DNA of 64,000 bases from Anaerolineaceae bacterium oral taxon 439 (GTDB taxonomy: Bacteria; Chloroflexota; Anaerolineae; Anaerolineales; Anaerolineaceae): positions 2,666,001 to 2,730,000 of the forward strand of contig CP017039.1 of assembly GCA_001717545.1 (NCBI GenBank). Reading direction: 5' to 3'. Under the pieces are notes generated by a model. That model was given only the letters and a program-made list of their open reading frames with translations, was not told the origin of the DNA and searched no databases. Made by a program: the position numbers and the translations under genes. Each line of letters begins with the position of its first letter. Position 1 is the first letter of the stretch. Shown here one piece after another: positions 8,932 to 21,428 of this stretch.

Positions 8932-9795
8932 TCATCCCTTGACCGCGCCGGAAGTCACGCCGGCGACGATATACTTTTGCAGGAAGACATAGAGAACCAG
9001 AATCGGCAGCATCGCCAACAGCAGCGCCGCCATGACCAGCCCGATATCCGTCGAATACGTTCCGTAGAACGCCTGCGTTGCAATAGGCAGCGTATACAGC
9101 TCCTTCCGGCCAAGAACGAGACTGGGGAGAAGGTAGTCGTTCCAAAACGCCATTGCGTTAATAATCGCCACGGTCGCGATCGTCGGTTTCAGCAGCGGAA
9201 AAACGATCCGCCAGAACGTCTGCCACCGGGTACAGCCGTCGATCTCCGCCGCCTCCTCAAGTCCGAGCGGAATATTCGTCCGGATCGCCCTTTCGAACAT
9301 GAACGTCGCCATGGAAACGGAAAAACCGATATGCATCAGGATCAAAGTCAGTCGGCTATTCAATACATTAAAAATTCCGCCGTAAACCGACACGATCGGG
9401 ACCATCAGGACCTGAAACGGAATAATCATGGACGCGATCATGAGCGCAAATAAGATCGTCGTCGCCTTCCATTTGTTCCGCGAAATAACGAACGCCGCCA
9501 TCGCCGAAACCAGGATCGTCAGGATCGTCGCGCTGATCGTAATCGTCAGCGAATTCCCGAATACATGCCAGAAATTCATCCGCCGCATCGCATTGGGAAA
9601 ATTCAGAAGCGTAAATCCATGCGCGCCGATCAGCGCCAGCGGATTTGAATTAATATCTCCCTTCGTCTTGAATACGTTAATAATGACGAGAAAAAAGGGA
9701 AAGATGAACATCAGGAAAACAATGATCAATATTGCAATCATGATTCCATGCGTAATATGTTTTCTTCGTAAAGCCTTTTCGCTGTCGGTCATCAT
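8932..9795 (-). CDS. Carbohydrate ABC transporter permease, MalG type
   Basis: This 287-residue inner-membrane permease has about six helices, the first at residues 16-38 (IMIAILIIVFLMFIFPFFLV). The cytoplasmic EAA loop is LEEAAEIDGCTRWQTFWRIV, which docks to the ATPase. It pairs with the MalF-like permease encoded upstream, whose stop overlaps this start by 4 bp. Together with the substrate-binding lipoprotein they form a CUT1-family importer for oligosaccharides or glycosides. No ATPase gene is present nearby, so a shared MsmK-like ATPase elsewhere is expected. The substrate is not predictable. Confidence 0.93.
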   Translation of the reverse strand: MMTDSEKALRRKHITHGIMIAILIIVFLMFIFPFFLVIINVFKTKGDINSNPLALIGAHGFTLLNFPNAMRRMNFWHVFGNSLTITISATILTILVSAMAAFVISRNKWKATTILFALMIASMIIPFQVLMVPIVSVYGGIFNVLNSRLTLILMHIGFSVSMATFMFERAIRTNIPLGLEEAAEIDGCTRWQTFWRIVFPLLKPTIATVAIINAMAFWNDYLLPSLVLGRKELYTLPIATQAFYGTYSTDIGLVMAALLLAMLPILVLYVFLQKYIVAGVTSGAVKG

Positions 9796-10670
9796 GCTTC
9801 CACCTCGTTTCGCTTACCAATCTGAACCTGCGTTATCCCGACAATCGCACAGATAACGAACAGGATCAGCGCCTCCGCCTGACCCAGACCGTAATTCTTA
9901 TAAACGAACGCCTGATTATAAACGTGCATCGCCGCCAGAACGGAGGAATTAAACGGTTCGCCTTTCGTCAACGACAGGTTGACGTCGTAAACGACGAAGC
10001 AGCGCGTAATACTCAGGAACAGACACTGAACGAACGAAGCGCGCATCAACGGAACGATCACGTTCCGCATCGCCTGAAACGGCGTGCATCCGTCGATCAT
10101 CGCCGCCTCTTTCAAATCTGAAGCGACGCTCATGAACCCCGCGACATAAATCAGCATCATATAACCCGCATACTGCCAGGTTGACACAAGAATCAGACAG
10201 AACATCGCCCCATTCGTCGTCGCCAGCAGCGACCCCACAGTTCCGCCGGCGATAGCGGTCCCGAGAGCCACAAACGCTCGGTTAAACACAAATTTCCAAA
10301 CATACCCGAGAACGATTCCGCCGATTAAATTCGGAACGAAAAAACCGGCCCGGAAGAAATTCTGTCCCCGGATACCGCTGGTAACCATATACGCTAATAA
10401 AAACGCAACGATATTGATCAGGATAACCGAAAAGAACGAATAAACAACCGTTCTTCCGAGCGCCTGCCAATATACGCCGTCCCGAAACGCCGCGATATAA
10501 TTCTCCAACCCGACGAACGGTTTCACCCGGGAAATCCCGTCCCAGCTGGTAAACGTCAGATACAGGCCGTAAACGAAGGGAACGATAACCGTTCCGAAGA
10601 AAAGGAAGCCGGCGGGACCCGCGAACATCAGAAACTGCTTCGTCTTATACATCAATGTATTTCGTTTCAT
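9792..10670 (-). CDS. Carbohydrate ABC transporter permease, MalF type
   Basis: This 292-residue permease of the CUT1 class has about six membrane helices beginning at residues 13-35 (FAGPAGFLFFGTVIVPFVY). Its EAA loop is LKEAAMIDGCTPFQAMRNVI near the C-terminal third. The last 4 bp overlap the MalG-type gene (ATGA-type junction), showing translational coupling. It lies 73 bp downstream of the substrate-binding gene, with a strong stem-loop in the gap. It forms the transmembrane heterodimer with the MalG-type partner. Confidence 0.93.
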   Translation of the reverse strand: MKRNTLMYKTKQFLMFAGPAGFLFFGTVIVPFVYGLYLTFTSWDGISRVKPFVGLENYIAAFRDGVYWQALGRTVVYSFFSVILINIVAFLLAYMVTSGIRGQNFFRAGFFVPNLIGGIVLGYVWKFVFNRAFVALGTAIAGGTVGSLLATTNGAMFCLILVSTWQYAGYMMLIYVAGFMSVASDLKEAAMIDGCTPFQAMRNVIVPLMRASFVQCLFLSITRCFVVYDVNLSLTKGEPFNSSVLAAMHVYNQAFVYKNYGLGQAEALILFVICAIVGITQVQIGKRNEVEA

Positions 10671-10690
10671 GCGAAACCTCTTTTGTTTGG

Positions 10691-10723
10691 AAACAGGCGT
10701 CGCGGTGTCCGCAACGCCTGTTT
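10691..10723 (-). repeat. Intercistronic stem-loop between binding-protein and permease genes
   Basis: A 10-bp perfect stem (AAACAGGCGT/ACGCCTGTTT at 10691-10700 and 10714-10723) has an inner GCGG/CCGC pairing. On the transcribed (minus) strand it is not followed by a U tract. It therefore more likely protects the binding-protein mRNA or partially attenuates read-through than fully terminates. This fits the usual excess of binding protein over permeases. Confidence 0.7.
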
Positions 10724-10743
10724 TATTCTGGGTAAACGATCCT

Positions 10744-12057
10744 TTATTGAGACGCGCCCGAAAGGGTCACGCCCTTCCAGTAATTCTGGATTTCCTCCGC
10801 GAATCCCGCGAGATCCGTCTGGTCGGCGAGATACTTCTGGAAAGCGGCGCCAACGATCGAATAGTGATCATCGGGCAGGTAGTTATAATTCGGGACCAGC
10901 CTATCGGAATCCGCGAAGCTCTTAACCGACTTTCCCAAAGGATCGGAAACCGGAAGCGTAATATTCGAATATGCGGGGACCAGGGCGCAGTCATTGACGA
11001 TAAAATCCTGACCCGCCTCGTCGTAAACGAGCCAGTTCAGGAAATCCTTCGCGGCAGCGCGCTGTTCATCGGAGATCGCCTCGGAAGCATCGATATAGAA
11101 ATATTTCGAGCCTCCGCCGACGAGCTTCGTATTGTAGTCGTCGTCGGTATTCTGCGGAACGGGCATGACCCCCATATTCTCCGAATAGTTATAAGCGTTA
11201 ATCACGGACCAGTCCCAGTTTCCGCCGAACATGAACGCGATCTCGCCCTCGGCCAGCTTCTGTTCCGTGACCTCCCGCTCGGCCGAAATCGCCGAACCCT
11301 TCGCGTAATTATTCTCTTTCAGGACATCGAACGTGTCCATCAGGGACAGGAAACGGGGATCGCTGATCAGCTCGACCGAACCGTCATGAAGACCCTGGAT
11401 AAACGCTGCCGGGTCGGGCTGTTCCTCGTAAACCTCAGTAAGATAATGGCCCGCCAAAGACCAGTCTTCCTTCATAACGCCGGTCGGCGATTCCATTCCG
11501 CCGGCTTTCAACGCCTCGATCAGCTCCGAAAAACCGTCGAGCGTTGAGACCGAAGTCAGATCGAAATCTTCGCCTGTAATGTTCTTAATCGCGTCCGCGT
11601 TGTAGATAACGCCGCGAGCCTCGATGCAGAACGGGAAACCGTAAACCTTACCGTCGATCGTAATTTCCTGCGTCGTATCCTTCGGCCAGTCCTGATCGGA
11701 TAAATCGATCGCATGATCCGCCGCCAACGCGTAAATGTCTTTTGCGTCCACCATGGCGACCGTATACGGGTCGTTTGAAGCGTACTTTGTCGCCAGATGC
11801 TGGGCAACGGTATCGCTCGAATAATAAACTTCGATATCGACGCCTTTTTCCTCGGAATATTTTTTCGCCATTTCCTCCATCTGGCTCTGAATTTCCATCT
11901 TCGAATTAAAGACGGTAATCGATACCTTACCCGAGCTGGAAGCGGGTTCGGAACCGCCGGAGGATTCCGTCGTCGAATCCTTACTTCCGCAGCCGGTTAA
12001 AGAAAGCAGAACCATTACCAAAACCAAAAACAAACCAAACAGCTTTTTCTTATCCAT
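10744..12057 (-). CDS. Carbohydrate ABC transporter substrate-binding lipoprotein
   Basis: This 437-residue extracellular binding protein belongs to the CUT1 (SBP_bac_1/8) class. The signal peptide ends in the lipobox LSLTGC, so Cys23 is lipid-anchored, and a Ser/Gly-rich linker follows (SKDSTTESSGGSEPASSS). The mature part begins with ITVFNSKMEIQSQMEEMAK and has the GEIAFMFGGNWDWSVI segment typical of the family. It is the first gene of the importer operon and has a strong promoter about 70 bp upstream, inside a 55-bp cassette that recurs at 13399-13453. Confidence 0.93.
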   Translation of the reverse strand: MDKKKLFGLFLVLVMVLLSLTGCGSKDSTTESSGGSEPASSSGKVSITVFNSKMEIQSQMEEMAKKYSEEKGVDIEVYYSSDTVAQHLATKYASNDPYTVAMVDAKDIYALAADHAIDLSDQDWPKDTTQEITIDGKVYGFPFCIEARGVIYNADAIKNITGEDFDLTSVSTLDGFSELIEALKAGGMESPTGVMKEDWSLAGHYLTEVYEEQPDPAAFIQGLHDGSVELISDPRFLSLMDTFDVLKENNYAKGSAISAEREVTEQKLAEGEIAFMFGGNWDWSVINAYNYSENMGVMPVPQNTDDDYNTKLVGGGSKYFYIDASEAISDEQRAAAKDFLNWLVYDEAGQDFIVNDCALVPAYSNITLPVSDPLGKSVKSFADSDRLVPNYNYLPDDHYSIVGAAFQKYLADQTDLAGFAEEIQNYWKGVTLSGASQ

Positions 12058-12110
12058 AGGAATCCTCTCTATAGTTGATTAATATACTTTTGGACGATGC
12101 CTCGCAGGCA

Positions 12111-12165
12111 CTTGCTTTTACAAGTTAATATTACCAGCATCCAAATCCTTGTCAAGAATAAATTT
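12111..12165 (-). promoter_or_regulatory. Promoter/operator cassette, copy A, driving the sugar importer operon
   Basis: On the minus strand TTGACA (complement of 12150-12155), a 16-bp spacer and TAATAT (complement of 12128-12133) form a strong housekeeping-type promoter. Immediately downstream of the -10 lies an inverted repeat ACTTG-N6-CAAGT (12110-12125 on plus), placed where a repressor would block initiation. The whole 55-bp block matches 13399-13453 at 53 positions. Confidence 0.85.
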
Positions 12166-12238
12166 CAGTCAAATCTACAGGTAGGCGTGCGAACATTTTT
12201 TTATGAAGCTTCCCTTCGCATGCGGGGGAAATCGGCAA

Positions 12239-12868
12239 TTACTCGTAAATCGTGAAATCATCGATCCAAGGATATGGATTATCTGCGTCGCTCGGCTTCA
12301 TGACGATTGAAATAAAGCCTCGATTAAATGCATCGTCTGAAAATACACATACCTGTTCGCCATTTACCAGCATTTTTATTATATCTTTTTTTATTTCTAT
12401 TCGCATATTATATTCATAGGATTTAAGCAACTTAACCTGTTCCTGATAAAACTCAAGCGTCTCTCCACTTTCTGTCATAAGGTAACATACCAACTTCTCA
12501 TCATAATATTTAAACCAATATCCGGCTTCAGATCCGTCTTGCCGTTTAACACCAATTTGCAATTCGTTACGTTTACCCCAGACTGTATCTATATTGCCCG
12601 TCTTGAATTCTATGATTCCATCGCCAAAATCAAGCGCGTCTAATTCGACTCGCGGGGCGGCCCCTTCGACCGGTTGAAGCGCTCCATTCACCATACGCCA
12701 CTTTCCTTCGACGGCAGTCCATTCCGGACGAATCCCCTCGTCGAAATTATCAAAGAACAGCTTATCGGACGATAGCTCCTGGACGAGCCCTTCGTCAGCG
12801 CAGGTCGCTGAGACAGCGAACAGGCACAATACGAACAATAAACTTAATACACAGAATCGTCTTCTCAT
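12239..12868 (-). CDS. Secreted protein with concanavalin-like (LamG/DUF1080-type) domain
   Basis: The protein has 209 residues. A signal peptide (FCVLSLLFVLCLFAVSATC, then ADE) directs export; whether Cys23 is lipidated is unclear because the -1 residue is Thr. The mature domain starts with FFDNFDEGIRPEWTAVEGKW and continues with GALQPVEG, FGDGIIEFKTG and a C-terminal WIDDFTIYE. This is the layout of DUF1080/3-keto-disaccharide-hydrolase-like or LamG jelly-roll domains that bind or cleave glycans. No catalytic residues can be asserted. Moderately AT-rich. It lies upstream of the importer promoter on the same strand and might serve glycan capture for that importer; this is only inferred. Confidence 0.7.
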   Translation of the reverse strand: MRRRFCVLSLLFVLCLFAVSATCADEGLVQELSSDKLFFDNFDEGIRPEWTAVEGKWRMVNGALQPVEGAAPRVELDALDFGDGIIEFKTGNIDTVWGKRNELQIGVKRQDGSEAGYWFKYYDEKLVCYLMTESGETLEFYQEQVKLLKSYEYNMRIEIKKDIIKMLVNGEQVCVFSDDAFNRGFISIVMKPSDADNPYPWIDDFTIYE

Positions 12869-13023
12869 ATTCTTTTCTCCTTATCTGATTGATATAAAAA
12901 TTTTACTATCAGTGCAGACGATCGTTAGTAGAAAAAACGTTATGAGCCGGATGTTTTCCGACGTAACTTTCCCGGTAATTGTATAGATAATTCGCGCATA
13001 AATCAATCCTGATAGGACCTCCT

Positions 13024-13263
13024 TCAATTTGTCAGCAAATTCCGTAGAATACTCTCAACATTTTCTGCCTTTTCCTGTGCTGTTCGCTCCCGTACGTACC
13101 GTTTCAGCCACAGCTCGCTATCCATTTCTCCCGCGCGTTGCCTGACTTCTTCTGCGCCACCGATTCGCTCGATCGTAATCGTTGTTGACTTGCCGTTAAT
13201 GCGAACCGATTTACTTAGGTAATAGGTCAGTGAATTCTTTGAAACGGATTTCGTTATTTTCAT
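13024..13263 (-). pseudogene. IS1634-like transposase, N-terminal fragment
   Basis: There are 79 codons. The N-terminal pattern (MKITKSVSKNSLTYYLSKSV, then INGKSTTITIERIG, then a charged segment ending in DSELWLKRYVRER) resembles the start of IS1634/IS4-superfamily transposases. Those are normally about 500-600 residues, and here the frame stops before any DDE catalytic region. A ribosome-binding GGGGCAGGTCC precedes the ATG. The body of the element is missing, so this is a remnant. It is just downstream of the second copy of the promoter cassette. The family call is from memory of the motif and is moderate in strength. Confidence 0.6.
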
Positions 13264-13398
13264 AAGGGGCAGGTCCTTTCCCCTTTATTAGATCACATAT
13301 TCACATATAGCGCTATATATAATTCAACAGAAATTTAACAAAAAAACCCTTTTATGAGAAGTTTTCAGCTTTTTCTTTTTTTACTGTCAAACTTCCGA

Positions 13399-13453
13399 CT
13401 TGCCTTTACAAGTTAATATTACCAGCATCCAAAACCTTGTCAAGAATAAATTT
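13399..13453 (-). repeat. Promoter/operator cassette, copy B
   Basis: This is a second copy of the 12111-12165 block, with two mismatches in 55 bp. It keeps the -35 TTGACA (complement of 13438-13443), the -10 TAATAT (complement of 13416-13421) and the ACTTG-N6-CAAGT inverted repeat. It faces the transposase fragment 135 bp away. It may be a duplicated control region, or may mark the site where an element inserted and lost the gene once served by this promoter. Confidence 0.9.
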
Positions 13454-13494
13454 TCGGCCATACTTTATCCTTGCAGTATCGGCAGGAAAGAATC

Positions 13495-13503
13495 TGCTAT
13501 AAT
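13495..13503 (+). promoter_or_regulatory. Extended -10 promoter for the YeaO-like gene
   Basis: TG-C-TATAAT is a full extended -10 element, with no good -35 at 17 bp. It lies about 110 bp before the YeaO-like ATG and about 80 bp before the small leader ORF. Confidence 0.55.
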
Positions 13504-13612
13504 CGTAATAGTTGAATCATAGCCGGGCAAACCTTGCCTCCCTGAAACAGACGAACAAGACATTTGAATCGTGACTGGAAATATGAAACTGTTGCTCGGC
13601 GAGACGGTCTAA

Positions 13613-13981
13613 ATGGGACACACGCTGAAAATTATCCGTGTATATGAACTCAAAGAAGGCGTCCCAGGCTACCGGGTGCTGGTGGATCGACTGTGGCCGC
13701 GGGGCCTCCGCAAGGAGACCCTGAGACTGGACCGTTGGGCGAAGGAGATTGCCCCCTCGCCGGACCTGCGAAAATGGTTTGGTCATTTGGAGGAACGCCT
13801 TGAAGCGTTTAAGGCCCTCTACCGGGCGGAGTTGGACGGCAGTACCGACGCTCGCGCCTTTGCGCGGGACGTGGCCGAAATACTGGAAAAACAGGATGTG
13901 CTGCTGCTCTATGCCGCCAAAAGTCCGACCTGCAACCATGCCGCGATCCTGCGGGAATGGCTGGCGGAACAGGAAGAATAA
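13613..13981 (+). CDS. DUF488 family protein, YeaO-like
   Basis: This is a 122-residue cytoplasmic protein of the DUF488/YeaO family, recognised by YRVLVDRLWPRGLRKE at about residues 19-34, WAKEIAPSPDLRKWFGH and LLLYAAKSPTCNHA. The biochemical function of the family is not established. No Shine-Dalgarno sequence lies in front of the ATG. Instead a 9-codon frame (MKLLLGETV, 13583-13612) ends in TAA exactly abutting this ATG, so translation is probably coupled to it. GC-rich, unlike the block to its left. It converges with the rRNA operon. Confidence 0.88.
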   Translation: MGHTLKIIRVYELKEGVPGYRVLVDRLWPRGLRKETLRLDRWAKEIAPSPDLRKWFGHLEERLEAFKALYRAELDGSTDARAFARDVAEILEKQDVLLLYAAKSPTCNHAAILREWLAEQEE

Positions 13982-14096
13982 CGAATCCATTCCAATCCGT
14001 GCCGCCCGCTGTTTATTCAGCCCAGGCGCCGTCAGGCTTCATAAATTTCTTCTTTTTCAAAGATAAAAATTGATCGCAGACATACGATCTGATAAA

Positions 14097-14145
14097 TAAA
14101 AAAGAAGACGTTGGCGCCCCTACGTCGCTTCGCACCTGGGACGCC
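14097..14145 (-). terminator. rRNA operon terminator
   Basis: On the minus strand GGCGTCCC (complement of 14138-14145) pairs with GGGGCGCC (complement of 14113-14120; one G-U pair). Then comes AACGTCTTCTTTTTT, whose T tract ends at 14098. It lies about 20 nt after the 5S 3' end. The 19-bp stretch at 14098-14116 is repeated exactly at 14154-14172, covering the end of 5S and its own T tract. Confidence 0.85.
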
Positions 14146-14165
14146 GTTAAAACAAAAAAGAAGAC

Positions 14166-14281
14166 GTTGGCGATTTCCTACTCTCCCAGGAGGTCGCCCT
14201 CCAAGTACCATCGGCGTTGACGCGCTTGACTTCCGGGTTCGGGATGTGTCCGGGTATTCCCACGTCGCTTTCGTCACCAAC
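14166..14281 (-). rRNA. rrf: 5S ribosomal RNA
   Basis: The 116-nt minus-strand sequence has paired ends (GTTGGTGA at the 5' end, TCGCCAAC at the 3' end) and the conserved 5S core (complement of GGTACTTGGAG and of CGATGGTAC near 14200-14212). It lies 69 bp after the 23S 3' end, the normal last position of the operon. Ends are assigned from the terminal helix. Confidence 0.93.
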
Positions 14282-14350
14282 ATCTTCTCAATCGTTTACA
14301 GTATGTAGCTCTTCCTTACAGAAGCCCCGAAAAGACCCCTGTTCCTTCCA

Positions 14351-17270
<2,920 letters not shown>

Positions 17271-17494
17271 ATGCAAGGAGCAGGGCTCTTTTCCCTTCCC
17301 CTTACTTTCTTCGTTCTCGGTTTTTTTACCTTGACTTTTTTTCTTGGTTACTTTTGTTAAATCTTTCAGATTTCTCTTCTGTTTGATTTAGCCTACATAC
17401 TGTATTCGATTGTCAATGTGCCCGTCTTCCTCTTTGAAAGACTTTTACTAATCGAATCCACAGATTCGCTCAGTAAAACTCCCTCAAATCCCTG

Positions 17495-17567
17495 TGGAGA
17501 TGGGGGGACTCGAACCCCCCGCTTCTGCCTTGCAAAGGCAGCGCTCTCCCGGCTGAGCTACATCCCC
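17495..17567 (-). tRNA. tRNA-Ala (anticodon TGC)
   Basis: 73 nt. The acceptor stem GGGGATG pairs with the 3' side ATCTCC (one mismatch/wobble) and ends in discriminator A. The anticodon loop TTTGCAA gives TGC, and the T loop is TTCGAGT. CCA is not encoded. It sits in the 16S-23S spacer after tRNA-Ile. Confidence 0.96.
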
Positions 17568-17580
17568 CTCCTCGTCCTTG

Positions 17581-17654
17581 TGGGCCATTCAGGACTCGAA
17601 CCTGAGACCTCGCCCTTATCAGAGGCGCGCTCTAACCAGCTGAGCTAATAGCCC
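17581..17654 (-). tRNA. tRNA-Ile (anticodon GAT)
   Basis: 74 nt. The acceptor stem GGGCTAT/ATGGCCC carries discriminator A, the anticodon loop CTGATAA gives GAT, and the T loop is TTCGAGT. This is the first tRNA of the 16S-23S spacer, 13 nt before tRNA-Ala: the classical Ile-Ala spacer pair. Confidence 0.96.
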
Positions 17655-17782
17655 TCCTTTGACAATTCAGAACCAGCAGAAATACCCCACCAGTCCCCCG
17701 TTCGAGACCTGATTCTGCTCCCGCTTCCTCAGGGTTTCTTTCGATCGTCTTCAGCCCTTGGACCTCCGACTCTCTCCATTTA

Positions 17783-19282
<1,500 letters not shown>

Positions 19283-19418
19283 TTCTTACGGCCTCTCGGC
19301 CGCCTTTTCCTTCTCTGCTCTCTCGGAATTTATCTGGTTTCTTCTGTATTTCTGCTGCTTCTCAATTGTCAAAGTGCTTCCTTACTTCGCCCTTCCTTCC
19401 GTCCGAGCGCAAGTAAGT

Positions 19419-19446
19419 ATTATACGGGCTTTTCTTTTCCTGTCAA
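19419..19446 (-). promoter_or_regulatory. rRNA promoter, proximal (P2)
   Basis: TTGACA (complement of 19441-19446), a 16-bp spacer and TATAAT (complement of 19419-19424) are both exact consensus. It lies about 140 bp before the 16S 5' end. Confidence 0.92.
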
Positions 19447-19546
19447 GCCCCATCGCTTTTTTCGTGACTTCACCAGCTCCGCCGCCTGACTGCCCGTATT
19501 CCTTTTTTCAATGTCCGCGCTCTTTCCCTCTGCGCAACAGTCCCCT

Positions 19547-19574
19547 ATTATACGCTCTACCTTCTCCCTGTCAA
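19547..19574 (-). promoter_or_regulatory. rRNA promoter, distal (P1)
   Basis: TTGACA (complement of 19569-19574), a 16-bp spacer and TATAAT (complement of 19547-19552) repeat the architecture of P2, 128 bp further upstream. Tandem perfect promoters are typical of rRNA operons. Confidence 0.92.
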
Positions 19575-19868
19575 CCTGCTCCCTCTTTTTCCGTGACGCT
19601 TTGTAATTAGTTTGTGATATTGTTTTAGAGAAGTTTTTCAGAAACTGACCTGTCGGCTATCATAACGCAAGCTTGACAGATGGAAATATGTTTTTTCATC
19701 TCCTTTCTCCTCAAGAGATTTTAACGTGAGCTACGCAAGATGGGAAAAACAATATGTCGCTTATCCAGCAAAACAAGTGACAAAAATCATCTTGTTTTTC
19801 TCATGACTGCATCTAAAATATAAGATATATTATATGGTCAAATTTATTTTACACTCAGAGGTGATCCT

Positions 19869-21428
19869 ATGCATGGACAGAAGGCAGTCTGTCTGGTTTT
19901 AATCATCACAGCGTTCCTTCTCGTCCCGATCCCATCCCAAGTCTTCGCAATCTCCGAATTCAACTGGGAGCTTCGCGCTTATCGGGACTTTTCCGTCGCC
20001 TGCGCCTTTTCTACAAGCGACGCGAATCCGCCCGGGAACGATGTCCTTCGCATCCACTGCGGCGATCGGATCGCGTCCGAATTCGCGCTGACGCCGCAAT
20101 GCGACGATCCGACGTTTCTGGCCTGCGACGGCTATTTTCTTCGTGGCTTTTCGCTCCAGTCTGATCCGCACGAAGACATTTGGATCGGCAGCAGCTCATT
20201 CATGGGGCTGCGCGAAATTGAAATCCGTCCGTTGAACTGCGAACCCAACGCCATCTGCGATCAGATTCCGATTATCGAATTCTCCGTACGGTCCCAGTCA
20301 GACGCGCAGTCTGTTTTCCAAATCACGATCGATAACGAAGATTTCACATGCGCAGCGCCAGTCTGCCAGATTGCTTTAGCGCCGCCTTCCTCTAAAAAGA
20401 ATTCATGGATCACCGCAAGCCTGATCGATCCGGAGGGAACCAGTGGAAAGCTGCACCATATTTTTTTTCGATTTAAACGGCTCATGCGCTCCCCGGATCT
20501 TTTTTTTCTGGAATGGCTCTGGTGCGATCGGTTCGGGGACTCGCTATACGGGGCGGAAAACTGGTACGTCGTCCCGTCGCCCTTAGAGCTGGGCAGACTG
20601 GACGGAACCGTATTAGCGCCCAGTCAGACGGAAGACGATATCTATACGGAATATCAGCTCTACGGCCTCTGCGCAGAGTTCATCAGAAACGGCACGGTTC
20701 GCGCTCGCGACTGTCCAGGATTCGGGCTTTTAGACGGGAAAACTCCCAACGGATGCGGAATCGACGCATGCCGTGAGCAGGTTATCCTGCGCCAGAACGA
20801 CGCGAACCAGCAGATTACGCGCGCCGGAACCGCGTTTCGAATTCCGCCGGGACTCCTGAAAAACGTCCTGCTGGGCGAATCTCAATTCACGAAATTTTCC
20901 GGACAACCCGGAGAAATCGGAGCGGGTCATCTGACTCAGCTTGGCGTGGATACGTTGCTGCGATGGTCGCCTTCGACGTTCGCGTCCGCGTGCGCGGAAG
21001 TTTACCCGCTTCTGCCGGAGCTCTGCGCCGCGGGATATGAGGCCATGGACGAGCCGCATCGCCGCCTCCTTCGCGGCGTTATCGTCCGGGAAGCGCGCGC
21101 GGACGAAGGTATTATGCTGACCGCCAGAATTCTTTTCGCCTGCGAAAGACAGGTTGGCTGGATCATTATTGATCTGCGGAATCGGCCGCTGCAGCATATT
21201 ACGGATTATCAGACGTTGTGGAAGCTGTCGGTCGCGACCTATCATGCCGGCGCCGAATGTACGAGGCAGGCGATTACGCGAACGGTGAAACAGCAATATG
21301 CGATCCAGTGGACGAATATTAGAAGGAACTATGTCGGGAAATGCCGCTCAGCTCCGGCTTACGTGGATATCGTATTCAGTCCCGACTATCCCAGGTATCC
21401 GCCGCTTATGTCCAGCGCGGATCACTGA
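19869..21428 (+). CDS. Secreted protein with lysozyme/transglycosylase-like segment
   Basis: The protein has 519 residues. The signal peptide (CLVLIITAFLLVPIPSQVFA) is cleaved near residue 27. Residues about 30-300 are a Cys-rich, probably beta-rich region with many paired cysteines (for example C124/C130, C161/C166) and no family I recognise. Residues about 322-365 (FRIPPGLLKNVLLGESQF, then GEIGAGHLTQLGVDTLL) resemble the core of SLT lytic transglycosylases, where Glu337 would be the catalytic acid and GAGHLTQL replaces the usual GxxGLMQ. If so, it cleaves peptidoglycan. The GAGDEGI-like rest is undetermined. Ribosome site GAGGTGAT precedes the ATG. It stands alone, divergent from the rRNA operon. 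Confidence 0.65.
   Translation: MHGQKAVCLVLIITAFLLVPIPSQVFAISEFNWELRAYRDFSVACAFSTSDANPPGNDVLRIHCGDRIASEFALTPQCDDPTFLACDGYFLRGFSLQSDPHEDIWIGSSSFMGLREIEIRPLNCEPNAICDQIPIIEFSVRSQSDAQSVFQITIDNEDFTCAAPVCQIALAPPSSKKNSWITASLIDPEGTSGKLHHIFFRFKRLMRSPDLFFLEWLWCDRFGDSLYGAENWYVVPSPLELGRLDGTVLAPSQTEDDIYTEYQLYGLCAEFIRNGTVRARDCPGFGLLDGKTPNGCGIDACREQVILRQNDANQQITRAGTAFRIPPGLLKNVLLGESQFTKFSGQPGEIGAGHLTQLGVDTLLRWSPSTFASACAEVYPLLPELCAAGYEAMDEPHRRLLRGVIVREARADEGIMLTARILFACERQVGWIIIDLRNRPLQHITDYQTLWKLSVATYHAGAECTRQAITRTVKQQYAIQWTNIRRNYVGKCRSAPAYVDIVFSPDYPRYPPLMSSADH

Larger units (their letters stand above)
13264..13612. other. Intergenic region between transposase remnant and YeaO-like gene
   Basis: This 349-bp, AT-rich gap contains copy B of the promoter/operator cassette (13399-13453, reading left) and an extended -10 for the rightward gene (13495-13503). 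It also contains a 9-codon leader ORF ending directly before that gene. The part at 13290-13390 has AT-rich runs and no gene. Confidence 0.6.
19283..19868. other. rRNA leader and divergent intergenic region
   Basis: This 586-bp gap holds the two rRNA promoters (19419-19446 and 19547-19574), a GGCC-rich leader hairpin (19289-19304) and, beyond about 19620, AT-rich upstream sequence for the rightward secreted-protein gene. A plus-strand TTGACA at 19674-19679 has no good -10. No coding gene is supported. Confidence 0.6.

Noticed and set aside
19674-19679. Plus-strand TTGACA as the promoter for the 19869 gene
   Set aside because: No acceptable -10 at 16-18 bp and it is about 190 bp from the start codon.
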